Of a stretch of DNA of 64,000 nucleotides, positions 35,145 to 46,100 are shown one piece after another. Under the pieces are notes generated by a model. The model ran no database searches. It saw only the letters and a list, made by a program, of their open reading frames with translations, and was not told the DNA's origin. This stretch comes from Paragorgia papillata (lineage: Eukaryota > Cnidaria > Anthozoa > Scleralcyonacea > Coralliidae): contig JAWNZC010000236.1 of NCBI GenBank assembly GCA_035771165.1, positions 337,001 to 401,000 on the forward strand. The letters are read 5' to 3'. Each line of letters opens with the position of its first letter. The first letter of the stretch is position 1. The translations under genes and the position numbers were made by a program.

Positions 35145-35758
35145 TTGGCAAGTGATCTAAAGCCTTTGACAATGAAAGACCGTAATTATACGCTGTCGCG
35201 ACGATGGAAAGAGTTAGACATAAGTGTGAAGTTCAGAGAACATTTAAACGAGCTAGCGAAGAAAGAATGCGTCGTGACCCCAAGAATCCTAATAGATCGG
35301 AAACTTAAAATTCTTCAAAAGATGGTACGTATGATTTTTTTATTAAACACGAATGTAATAGTCATAGAGCTTGCGCAGGCTTATATATTACGCAAACCAA
35401 TAAAACCTAAAGTTGTTATTGCGACACTTAATGTGCTGTCAACATGTAGAATTTATGTAATCCCAGTGTGAGTACAATGAGTGCAATCTTTCCTTTCCCG
35501 GGGCAGGCGTACTCGGGCTACCGGCAAGTGCATATTTCACACTTTAACTACAAAGTCAGCCAGTCACTTTCAAAATCTACCAACAACGTGCAAGAACACC
35601 TTGATCAAAAGGCAAAGCTGTTCAACTTTTTGTCAACTCCAAAAGCGAAAGGAGCAAAGAACTTACAACATGCCTCATGGCCTCACTCAGTCCACCAACA
35701 ACTCACCGGAAGTATGAATATTAGCGGAAGTAAAAAGTGCAAAAATGTAAGATCGTGA
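35145..35758 (+). CDS. Unrecognised open frames with possible splice sites
   Basis: A plus-strand frame from ATG 35145 contains SRRWKELDISVKFREHLNEL and reaches a possible donor (AAGATG|GTACGT near 35323). A second open stretch follows an acceptor-like TTTCCTTTCCCGGGGCAG (to about 35507) and continues to AAAAAT|GTAAGA near 35748. The composition looks protein-like (basic, amphipathic), but I know no family. It may be two exons of a small host gene or chance frames between transposons. Confidence 0.3.
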
Positions 35759-35762
35759 CACC

Positions 35763-35988
35763 CAATCTCGTTCCCAGAGGCCACGTTCCCCACCCGGGAA
35801 ACGAGAGACTCTGGGATAATCCGTTTCACATCGATATTTCATTGGCTGATGAACACGACAGTGAACTCTATATAACTCTTCTTCCGGATAACAAGAATCC
35901 TGTGATGGCGTGAACGAATTATCCCAGAGCCTCTCGTTTTCCGCCCGCTTGAGTGGTAAGGGGAACGTGGGCTCTGGGAACGGGATTG
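35763..35988. mobile_element. Small MULE-like foldback MITE
   Basis: Starts CAATCTCGTTCCCAGAG and ends CTCTGGGAACGGGATTG. The flanks CGTGACACC and CATGACACC match at 8 of 9 positions. The interior is a further inverted repeat (gagactctgggataat / attatcccagagcctc). 226 bp. Confidence 0.85.
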
Positions 35989-36206
35989 CATGACACCCAA
36001 AAAGGGAAAAATACCCGAGCCGAAACCTAGACTCGTCCTACCATAGGTAGCCCGACTAATAATTCCTGTCATGCTCCAAAACGTCCAGGACTCATGCTTT
36101 TGTCCCACGTTCATCTCTTCTCTCGGCTCTCTCCACACATAATTATATTCGTTTAATTTATTACAATTTCGCGGCAAACAGTTTCCCGCAGTCGGAAGAG
36201 TTAAGA

Positions 36207-36228
36207 CTATATATATATATATATATAC
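36207..36228. repeat. (TA)n microsatellite
   Basis: About eleven uninterrupted TA units. The surrounding 36230-37150 holds no recognised gene. Confidence 0.9.
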
Positions 36229-37152
36229 TGAATCTTAATTGAATGCCTGTGAGTAAATTCTATGATTTTGTTTACATTTACATACTTGCTGAACACAGAA
36301 CACGGTGTAGAAATCGTTTGCCTATGGCGTTAGTCTATGTAAACGTCTTGCGCGTCTAATGTACATATTGTGGTACAAAACTATGATCAGTATTGGTTAG
36401 ATATGCATACTAAAGAAATAATTTAACCTCTTAAATTGCTTATGAAATTAAATTTTCAAGAAATGTCTCATTTTCAATATAGAAAATTCTGATATTCGTA
36501 CATATGTTCATTAACTTCATTTAATATTTACGTTTTTGGAAAACACTTTATTTTCCAGTTCGAAGTTGATAGCTAGGGCCGTGAAACGTCAACACAATAA
36601 CGCGGTCACAACAACTATGTGACATCATTATAATAAATTTGTTTAGTCTTGATCCACCTTGTGACGTCACAGGTACTGTTACTGTAGAATCGTACGTTCT
36701 GTTCCGAAAGAGGAGCTCAATTTTTACGAAAAGAAAATTGTGGAGCAAAGTTCTTTTCGTATATGAACAGCGCATCTGGTATGTTATTATTACATCTTAT
36801 TGGATTCCTCTAAGCCCGGTCTGGCAGAATATTTAAGTCGAAAATTCAATATTGGGCGAGACCGAAAGTCAGTCAAGCCTAATATTAAAATTTGAGACTT
36901 AAATATTTTACCATATCGGGTGAAGATGAATCCAATATATCGAACAAATAATCGTGCAATTGGCAAGTAAATATACCTTGGGCACCTGTCCATAGGTTGC
37001 TGCCCAATATGTAGTTGTCCTACGTCGTACAATATTGGGCTGGCACGTGACGCTAATGTAGACATTTGATTAATTTCGAGGGTATAATAAATGTATTCTA
37101 TTTACACAATAACGTAACTTTTATATGTGCATTTTTATGGGTTGTTGACTGT

Positions 37153-37271
37153 GATCCACCTCTCTCCTCCGCAGAGGTTTCCGTGAGGATTCTGAGGTCG
37201 AGGAAGAGACTGCGCTTTCTTCCTCAGTCTCAAAATCCTCACGGAAACCTCTGCAGAGGAGAGGGTGATCC
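37153..37271. mobile_element. Foldback MITE
   Basis: Inverted arms GATCCACCTCTCTCCTCCGC and TCTGCAGAGGAGAGGGTGATC, continuing AGAGGTTTCCGTGAGGATT and its inverse. Its right edge touches the duplication of the next element. Confidence 0.85.
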
Positions 37272-37276
37272 ATATC

Positions 37277-38296
37277 TAGGGATGTACCGGATACTGCTTT
37301 ACCGGATTTAACTGGATTTAACCGGATTTAACCGGATAGTACTAATAGTAGCAGGTTTAAATACAAGGGACCTGGTTGGAGAAAAAAATGGGAATGCTAT
37401 ACAGGACCTGGTCATGGAGTCCAATAGTCCATTTACTCCATTGACATGAAAATGAAAATAATTTGTAAGATATTTTCTGTTCTACCCAGTAAACACCTAG
37501 TAAAGGTGTTCTTCCTAGTAAACACAGCATTATCCGGTAAATATCCGGTAAAAGTTTACTCTCCGTAAAAGCATACTCTCTCTGCTCCGCAGAGGTTCTT
37601 TCGGAGATCGGCTATGTCGGGGATCGTCGGAGATGCGTCGAAATCGTCAGCTGGACACAAGGAGTGCGGGTGGATAGCGAAAGAGGAAGCGAAAAGAGAA
37701 CCTCTGCCAGATTTCTGTGTCAATATGGCGGCATCAGGGGGGTGTCAATAACTTTTGGAACTGCGGGTTGTAGAAAACATGTCAAATATAGCAGAAGGTT
37801 ACACGACCACAGTTATTTGAATGTGTGGACAAACTAGGAAAGTTCGTTGTTTCAATGTGAGCTACACGTCGGCCGATATAAGTATGTTATCCTCTGGTTC
37901 GTTAGTCTTCGTCAGTCTTCGTCTGATATATTAATTATTAAACGGCAAAAAACTGAGTATATTTTGTCTTTTTTACAAGAAAGACATATTATAAACATGT
38001 CATAATCACTTACCAACAAATATGTTACTAATATAGACGTGGATGGCTTAGTTATCCGTGAATTAGCAAGTGATCATGCAAGAAACCGACATCTTGTGCA
38101 AGAAACCGACAGAAATCTGGCAGGGGCTAAATGTAATTTGCCGTTGGACTAGTTTCGCCCGCACTACTTATGTCCAGCGGACGCCTCCGAGCATCTCCGA
38201 CGACCCCCGAAACCTCCAATCTCCAAAATTTAACCCCTGCGGAGGAGAGAGCAGCATACTACCGGATAGCGGAATTTTACCGGATGCACATCCCCA
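37277..38296. mobile_element. hAT-like MITE
   Basis: The left end TAGGGATGTACCGGATA and right end CCGGATGCACATCCCCA form diverged inverted repeats. The flanks TCCATATC at 37269-37276 and 38297-38304 are identical. The interior repeats ACCGGATTTA and has an inner inverted pair (gctccgcagaggttctttcg near 37577 and cccctgcggaggagagagca near 38235). 1020 bp, no transposase. Confidence 0.88.
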
Positions 38297-38742
38297 TCCA
38301 TATCTATTAAAAAACGGATGCACAAATTATGTCACTAACGTAGTCTGATTTTTATAAACCACTCACGGATCTGACTGGAATTTCACAAGCTAATGACCTT
38401 GCTTGATTTGTGTAAATCGTAGATTACGTCAGCTGTCGTGATTCATTTTTTTCAATGCCCCAAACAGTATCCAGGAAAACCCAATTAAAGTTTTGAAATG
38501 TACTTTTTCAAAACAAATGGATTCCATTTTGCCGTTGTCTGTTCAGTTATAAATGCACACGGCAAAACGGAATTTATTTGTTAATTAAAATTAAATTGAT
38601 ATATTTCTTGCAACTTGCAAAGCAATTTTTGCTGAAAAAAATATTTCTAATTGCTCTACAATTTTTAATGTAACGTTAAATATTTGTGGTGTGATGTGGT
38701 GTGGTGTGATGTAATGTAATGTAATGTTATTTATCATTCTTT

Positions 38743-39495
38743 AACAATAGTGGTGTTGGAGGAGGCAATGGTGTTGATGGCGAAGATCATGATTGTCATG
38801 AAGGAGGGAGCAATAGTGGTGCTGGAGGAGACAATGGGGTTAATGGCGAGGATCATAATGGTCACGGAGGGAACAATAGTGGTGCTGAAGGAGACAATGG
38901 TGTTAATGGCGACGATCATAATGGTCAAGGAGGGAACAATAGTGGTGCTGGAGGAGACAATGGTGTTAATGGCGAGGATCATAATGGTCAAGGAGGGAGC
39001 AATAGTGGTGCTGGAGGAGACAATGGTGTTAATGGCGAGGATCATAATGGTCAAGGAGGGAGCAATAGTGGTGCTGGAGGAGACAATGGTGTTAATGGCG
39101 AGGATCATAATGGTCAAGGAGGGAACAATAGTGGTGCTGGAGGAGACAATGGTGTTAATGGCGAGGATCATAATGGTCAAGGAGGGAACAATAGTGGTGC
39201 TGGAGGAGACAATGGTGTTAATGGCGAGGATCATAATGGTCAAGGAGGGAACAATAGTGGTGCTAGAGGAGACAATGGTGTTAATGGCGAGGATCATAAT
39301 GGTCAAGGAGGGAACAATAGTGGTGCTGGAGGAGACAATGGTGTTAATGGCGAGGATCATAATGGTCAAGGAGGGAACAATAGTGGTGCTGGAGGAGACA
39401 ATGGTGTTAATGGCGAGGATCATAATGGTCAAGGAGGGAACAATAGTGGTGCTAGAGGAGACAATGGTGTTAATGGCGAGGATCATAATGGTCAA
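38743..39495 (+). repeat. 63-bp minisatellite, twelve units, open as a Gly/Asn-rich protein repeat
   Basis: Units begin at 38743, 38809, 38872 and then every 63 bp to 39439 (the first unit is 66 bp). Since 63 is divisible by three, all frames stay open. The frame NNSGAGGDNGVNGEDHNGQG gives a low-complexity Gly/Asn/Asp-rich 21-residue repeat, like a secreted structural protein. That frame has no ATG and begins just after an acceptor-like TTTAACAATAG. It stops at TAG 39494-39496, beyond which two degraded units follow. A 253-codon minus-strand frame is a by-product of the same periodicity. Confidence 0.8.
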
Positions 39496-39665
39496 TAGCG
39501 AGGATGATGGTGGTCATGAAAGAGGGAGCAATAGTGGTGCTGGAGGAGACAATGGTGTTAATAATAGCGAGGATGATGCATGGTGGTCATGAAAGAGGGA
39601 GCAATAGTGGTGCTGGAGGAGGCAATGGTGTTAATGGCGAGGATCATAATGGTCAGGGAGGGAAC

Positions 39666-40603
39666 CAACCTCGTCCCCAGGGCCATTTGTGGGGGCTGGG
39701 CCAAGATGGCGGCCAAAAACAAAATGGCGGGAACAAATGGCCCTGGCACAGGCTGCAAAAAATGAGTCATATTTTGACTTATTTTTGACTTGGACCCAGT
39801 CTTCACTAAGTTTATCGCGCCTAGTAAGGCTCAATTTTTTCTGAATATTTAGTTCAGCTTGACTGACCCAAACTGAAAACAATCAAAACATTCATTTCCA
39901 AATACATTGTCGAATTATTAAAATAAATAGACTTTTAATAAATATCTGTAAATGCTTATTATTTATCATTTGCTTCACCGTTGTACCAAATTCGCAAGAA
40001 ACTGGATTGCCGTTGTCTGGCTGGGCCGCCTTGTTTTCGTGAGTTTTTGGTGGATTCAATTCAGCGTTTTGAAAAACATTTAGGCTTCGTTTAGTCGAGA
40101 ATTCTTGTTTGAAAAAAGCCTACTTCTCAATGGCCAAACACGTAAATTCTGCCCTGTGTTGTACTTTCTTTTCGCAGCCAAAATACTTTTTGACTTTGTT
40201 CACCAAGTCTTTCGTTCGCCCGATTTAGAAAACACACTGAATTGCCGTCCCATGGACTTGGTTGTATGGCAGCCAGGACACAGAGACGACACGACCCATC
40301 ATTACATATTCTTCCGACGTTTTTACGGGTGTTTCGCCAGCTTTCCTCACATTTTCATTCATTTTGAAGTTATTTTTAACAGCCGGCAATTCTGGTATCA
40401 CTTATTTAATATAATTTGAGCCTATAAACAAATGCCCGCGAGTTAGCCTGCCGCCCGCCTTGTTTCCACCAATCAGAATACCTAAAACATCCAATGTTAT
40501 CTTGACCAATCAGATGTGGTGATAGCTCAGCTTGTGCCAGGGCCATTTGTTCTTGGCCGCCATCTTGGCCCAGCCCCCACAAATGGCCCTGGGGACGAGG
40601 TTG
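39666..40603. mobile_element. MULE-like MITE inserted in the 63-bp repeat
   Basis: Starts CAACCTCGTCCCCAGGGCCA and ends with its exact inverse, continuing as GGGGGCTGGGCCAAGATGGC (about 48 bp in all). GGAGGGAAC flanks both sides (39657-39665 and 40604-40612). Removal restores a continuous repeat unit. 938 bp, same family as 33304-35016. Confidence 0.93.
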
Positions 40604-41223
40604 GGAGGGAACAATAGTGGTGCTGGAGGAGGCAATGGTGTTGATAGTAGGAATCATGATGGTGAAGGAGGGAGCAATGGTGGCAATCGAAGAGACAAAG
40701 ATGGTAATGAATTTAACAATGGTGGTAATAGTACAAGTATTGGTAGTGGTCACAGCAGTAGATTGGGAGAGAGTAGTGGTGAAAAGAATAGTAGAAGAGT
40801 TCAAGGAAAGAAACGGTGGGGGAAAAAACAGGGAAGTGGCAGAAGAAACAATAGTGGTGGTCTTGGAGATGACGGAAAGAAAAATAACAATGATGGACAA
40901 GACAACAACAGCGTAAGAAAAGGAAAAGAAAGTCAAACGAAGGAAAGAAAAAGAAACGTGGAGAAAGAAAAATCCGAAGAGAAATGTAGGCATTGGTTTG
41001 CCAAGAGCCATTCCGGAATACTTCAGAGATCGCCTGGATCTGTTGTGATAAATGCGAGGAGTGGTTTCACTGGGATTGAAAACAGGAGGAAACCAAGAGG
41101 CAAATTTGACTGTGGATGCAGTCAACCAATTGATACGAAGTGCGGTTCTGCAATATTTTATACTGGAGCTAAATCGGCTACTGAACAATGTAGATGTTTC
41201 GTCATTTGTAATAAGTATAAGTA
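40604..41223 (+). pseudogene. Continuation of the Gly/Asn-rich frame with a charged tail and a PHD-finger relic
   Basis: After the MITE the repeat frame continues (NNSGAGGGNGVDSRN) into Ser/Gly and then Lys/Arg-rich sequence (KERKRNVEKEKSEEKC). In the +1 frame, 40999-41079 encodes C-x-E-P-F...WICCDKCEEWFHWD, the cysteine/histidine signature of a PHD finger, then a stop at 41077-41079 where the next Cys is expected. The gene therefore appears frameshifted. PHD fingers occur in nuclear regulators and in ORF1 of some LINEs, so host gene versus retroelement is undecided. Confidence 0.5.
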
Positions 41224-41438
41224 GCAGAAAGTGCAAAACAACATACATTCTTAATTGCAGCAAACAGTGGAATACATCGACAAAATATATTTTGGCGCCG
41301 CGAAGCACCAAAAGCATCCAGGGTTTGGGAACGTGTTTGAACACCAGTGCATTTAGTGCCCGGGAACGGACACTGGGCGCGCCGCGCCGTCTGAACGCCG
41401 CCTTATTCTTATTTTACGATTACGATTAAATGATTTAA

Positions 41439-42114
41439 GGTGGCTCCATACAGTTTCTTGAAAAATGGAAAATACAAGTTTGAGAGTCCAAGACACGTCC
41501 ATAAACAAATTGGGAAAAGAATAAAACTAAATGTTATGCATAGTTAAACATTCTGACAATCAAACACTGTTACCAAATTAATAGCAACAGTTGTTGCTAT
41601 GGCAACAATGACGTTTCAAAATGGCTGCCAATTACCCTTCAAACTAATTTAATTCGAAAAAAACTTTGGTGACCCCCAATTTTTTTTTCATTAAAACTTT
41701 TCTTGAAGTATGAATAATCAATAGGCCGATTTTGAAAGAATTCTGTAGAACGAATAATTTTTTTTCCGGAAAAATCATGTTTGTTAATTTTTAAAAAATT
41801 TGGATAAACAGAAATTCTTTAAAATCGGCCTATTGATTACTCATACTTCAAGAAAAGTTTTAATGAAAAAAAAATGGGGGTTCACCAAAGTTTTTTCCGA
41901 ATTAAATTAGTTTGAAGGGTAATTGGCAGCCATTTTGAAACGTCATTGTTGCCATAGCAATAACTGTTGATATTTATTTGGTAACAGTTTTTGATTGTCA
42001 GACTGTTTAACTATGCATAACATTTAGTTTTATTTTTTTTCGAATTGTTTATACACGTGTTTTGGACTCTCAAACTTGTATTTTCCATTTTTCTAGAAAC
42101 TGTATGGAGCCACC
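41439..42114. mobile_element. Long foldback MITE flanked by TTAA
   Basis: Arms of about 330 bp beginning GGTGGCTCCATACAGTTTCT are repeated inverted up to 42114 with few mismatches. TTAA lies on both sides (41435-41438 and 42115-42118), as for piggyBac or Kolobok targets. No coding capacity. Confidence 0.88.
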
Positions 42115-42460
42115 TTAATCAGGGGCGTAGATACCCTTATATACGCATACACCGTATAGTTATAGGACGGCTGTACAGTGTGAAAATAAATATATCAATT
42201 AAGGTGGAATACAAGATATTTAATTTGCATGGGTGTGCGCGTGTATAGAAGGTTCGAAAAAAGCGTATTGTGCATGCTCCTGGGTCAGGAGGGAAATACG
42301 CATTTTTCGGAACCACTATATATAGGTTTTGGCAGAAAAAATTTGATTGAATGGAAATAGACGATTCGTCATTTTTCTTTCAATATATGTATGCTATACA
42401 TAGAGCTGTAACATTAAAATCAATGATAAATATAAGTAGAGTGCTGCGTGAAAAGGTGCA

Positions 42461-42560
42461 TGACTGAGAATAGTTTTGATAACGAAACATTGACGTTTTG
42501 AGCAGATCCCTTCACCACCGTTTAATTTGATGAAGGATCCCGCCCGAAACGTCAATATTT
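42461..42560. repeat. Inverted retroelement-like motif, related copy at 50706
   Basis: gagaatagttttgataacga is followed by a gacgttttgagcagatccc block, then its inverse TTGATGAAGGATCCCGCCCGAAACGTCAA. The combination TGATGA...CGAAACGTC resembles conserved terminal motifs of Penelope-like elements. Confidence 0.45.
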
Positions 42561-42641
42561 TGTTATATGGTGAATTGTTATTGTTTTGTATATGGTGAAT
42601 TGCCATATTATTATTTATATATATTCTTTCAAATTAGTGGT

Positions 42642-42770
42642 TATCCCACAGAATTCCATTTTGAAAAATAGTCATTACAGCATTGAGATGGACATTAATT
42701 GGCACACTGGTATTGGCAAGGAGGGGGTGGTGATGGTGTACAACAAGTGGTCGGACAAGGGTTGTACCTA
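42642..42770 (-). pseudogene. Duplicated minicollagen-type exon with a stop codon
   Basis: A diverged copy of the last exon at 42975-43171 lies about 330 bp downstream of it. It keeps [25 protein letters not shown] and the distal GGAATTCTGTGGGATAA. A TAA at 42695-42697 replaces the Gln codon between the third and fourth cysteines. The acceptor-like AATAG before it would give the wrong phase, so it is probably a dead exon. Confidence 0.8.
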
Positions 42771-42974
42771 TTAGTAGAAGTGGGAAAGGAAGGGGCATTT
42801 AAAAACGTAATTTCCTTTAACATTTTACAACAATGTATACCAAACGTTTTTCGTACTCAGATAGGAACTAAGTTTATATCGTCTTATTTGCCTCTGACTT
42901 GTTGTTCCACCCTTACCCTTAATTGTTAATGTTTGACAATACAATTATTTATATGTATTATTTTATATATTTTT

Positions 42975-43171
42975 TTATCCCATAGAATTCCATGTACCAC
43001 AGCATTGAGATGGACATTGACTAGTACACTGATATTGGCAGGGAGGTGGACATGGTATTGGTGGTGGTGGTGGTGGTGGTGGTGGTGGTGGTGGTGTGCA
43101 ACAAGTTATCGGACAAGATGACTCACATGTGGATGCCTCACTACAAGAGCTTGGACATGCTTTGGTTGGAG
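42975..43171 (-). CDS. EGF gene exon L: CRD-polyproline-CRD and stop
   Basis: Acceptor TTATGCCATAG|CTCC, ending at TAA 42975-42977. First domain: C-x3-C-x5-C-x3-C-x3-CC (CPSSC...CPITCC). Then T and twelve prolines encoded by a pure CCA run, I-P, and the second domain C-x3-C-x3-C-x3-C-x3-CC ([18 protein letters not shown]), the exact minicollagen spacing. The tail is GTWNSMG. Minicollagens have CRD-polyPro-collagen-polyPro-CRD; here the collagen part is absent. Confidence 0.9.
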
Positions 43172-46100
43172 CTATGGCATAAGAGGTGAAAATGATTAGT
43201 TAATTTAATTCCGCTATGGAGGAACGGTTTAAAACTGACCCAATATATCTAGAATAGATGTTAGAAATTTAAACTAAGGTCAACTCAAGGCAAATTATTT
43301 TTCTCGGCTTGTTAAATGCGCCAAAGTATGGAGAATACGAATATGGTGATAAAAATTTGAAGCATACCGTACTTTTTGTTGATTTCTGAATTTTTTAACG
43401 ACATATTCTAAAAAAAGCCGTGTTGTATAAAGAGTCTGGCGCTAGCAAGTTTGAACCTGGACGATTGACGAAATCATAATTAGAAAGCTTATTTATGATG
43501 AATATAACTTGTGCAAGTTTCCACGCGCACATGTATTAAAGTATTTGACACTTTTCGAGTGTGTTTACTTTGATGGTTCGTAAAATCGTTCCTCCGTTTA
43601 CGTCACACACTTGATAGTGCCAGACTCTTTTTATACAACACGGCTTTTTATGAAAATACGTCAAAATTCGTCGATTCAGCATCCCAAAATCAACGAAAAA
43701 AAATCAATTCATCCCCCCCCCCCCCCCCCATCATATTCGGATTATACGTGATTTAATTAATACATATACAAAGCAAAAAAATGTAATTTGCCTTGAGTTT
43801 ACCTTTAACAAGAGAATAGCAAGGGCATACTAGTAAAAGTAGGTTTATTTGATTTATAGATTGATTTATAAATATGGCCCACTTATGGTAAGAAGAATTT
43901 ATTATATGGCTTTTTAATCTGGGGTAGACCCAGGACATTGGTAAAAATATGGCAGATAATTTTACTCGTCAATGTGAGAACTTATTGTTTGGATCTGTAA
44001 AGGCTGTGATAATAATAATTTTGTTCTTATTTAAAATTTTATAAATAATTTAAACAACTTTGGTGACCCCAACTGTTTTTGGAATCTTTTTATTACGAGC
44101 ATGTCAACGCCTTTGGCCTGTCTATATGGCGGTAGGGTGACTCTTCCAGAAGGGTTACCATAGTAAAAGGGTTACCCTTGTTCATTGTCTTTAGGCGTTT
44201 CGTTTATGAGTACTACGGTGATCCGGGGGTGGCTATCTTTTTACATGTAAACATGTCTGGTAGGGTGACCATTCCAGACGCGTCAGGTTTCATTACCTCC
44301 GTCAGGAGGTTATGATTTTACTCTGTTTTGTCTGTTTGTCTGTGAGTCTGTCTGTCACAAGGATATCTCACAGGTTTTCGTGAAAGTTTGTGGAAAGATT
44401 GATCATAGATGACAAACCTTTCAATTATTATTGAATTTGGTTAAAATATGATATATTGTCAACTTACTCAGAAAAGAGCGGCTGAGCCCCAGACAGAGTT
44501 AGAACCTGCAACCTTCCAGTGACCGGATAGACGCTCTAACCATTGAGCCACTGAGTCTCAGATGGAGAGCTAAGGTTGCAAATTCATAGTCTTATATGTG
44601 TATACGTACAATGTATACGTACAACTTACACGTAGATACGTAAAACTTGCCAACTATTTTGCCAACTTATACTTACTTTATCATATACTTTAAGATAAAA
44701 CAAACTTAAAATTCGCCATTACATTGCGTCTTTAAAGAAGTTGTTAAATATTTAACGCATTTTATAACATTGTACCTGAACAGTTGTTGCCATCAAAGAA
44801 AAATCCAGGTAGACATACACATATTCCATAAACGCACTTAGAGTTTGAAGGACAATCAGAGCATCCGACAGCTATAAAGTAAAATTAGTGTTAGTAATCA
44901 CAGTAATTATCAAGAAATAAAGAAGGAAAATTATCATAGGTTTAAGGGGAAAATTTTGTTGGGTTGGGTGTGGGGGTGTGGTGTGTGTGGGGGTGGGGGT
45001 CGGGGTGGTGGGGGGGGGGGAGGTGAGCATATCTTGCCCGAATATGACGCATGACGTCATGATGCAAGATTATCAAATATACTTTAACACTCCTTACCCA
45101 TCACAACACGAGAAGTATTACTATAGTATATTACAATCTACAGACCTTGACAGCATCAAGGCCCTAGTTATATCTTATAAAGAAGCATTTCAAGCCAGCC
45201 CGGTATGATGATTTTGTCCGAATTATATGGGTTGTTGTTTTTCCCCCGAATAGAATAAAACTTACAACTGGTCCGTACGCCTATGAAAATTATCTAGAAT
45301 GATTTGAATGCCATTAAAAATCACAAAGCAAGCTGTAATAAAATTGTGTTTAAAATGGTTTAAAGAAGAAATTAAATGAAAATTAAGTTTGCTTCATCTT
45401 CAAGATCTCCTGAAAGTGCTTTTGCAGTTTTATCATGTCTCACTTCGTTCTCTACTGTCGAGTTATTTAGAATTTCGATTTGTTTGATATGTAAATTAGA
45501 TAAGGTACAGTATGCAGTGGCGGATTAAGGGGGTGTGTGCTGACTGGGCTACAGTCAGGGGCCCACGGCCTCACGGATCCTAGGGGGCCCCGGGGCGGCA
45601 GAAGTCTTATTAAAAAAAGAATATGTTACAAATAAAAGTAACTTACTGTGGTATAAACAAACTGAAAATTCGAAAACATCAAAAAGCTTTTACATGTGAC
45701 ACATGTTACGTTTCTTGTTTTGTTTCGGAATTTGTAAAGGACCCTTACGTATTTACGGTGAAGTACAAGAAGGGGCCTGGGTGGGGTTGGGGGGGGGGGG
45801 GGCAATCAGAAAAACAGCCAGGGGCCTCAGGTACCCTTAATCCGCCTCTAACAGTGTGACGTAAAGTTATGTTCAGATATCATTGTGAGTTTCCTGAAAA
45901 ATCATGTCTGTATCGTCGAGATTATTGAACGACATTTGGTCTTGTGGTATTTAGTGTGTTGCAAAGCTTTAGGTGATTCAAAAAAAAAATCCTAGATTGA
46001 ACTTCTGTAAAAATTGTTAAAAATAGACACTGCCCTTTTAATAGCATACTTCATTGGTTTCTTTGTACTTACGTTGGCACGACAAGCCATTTCCAGTAAA

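Noticed and set aside
38734..39495. Long minus-strand ORF (253 codons) over the 63-bp repeat
   Set aside because: Open only because the repeat period is a multiple of three; its content is repeated hydrophobic words with no domain.
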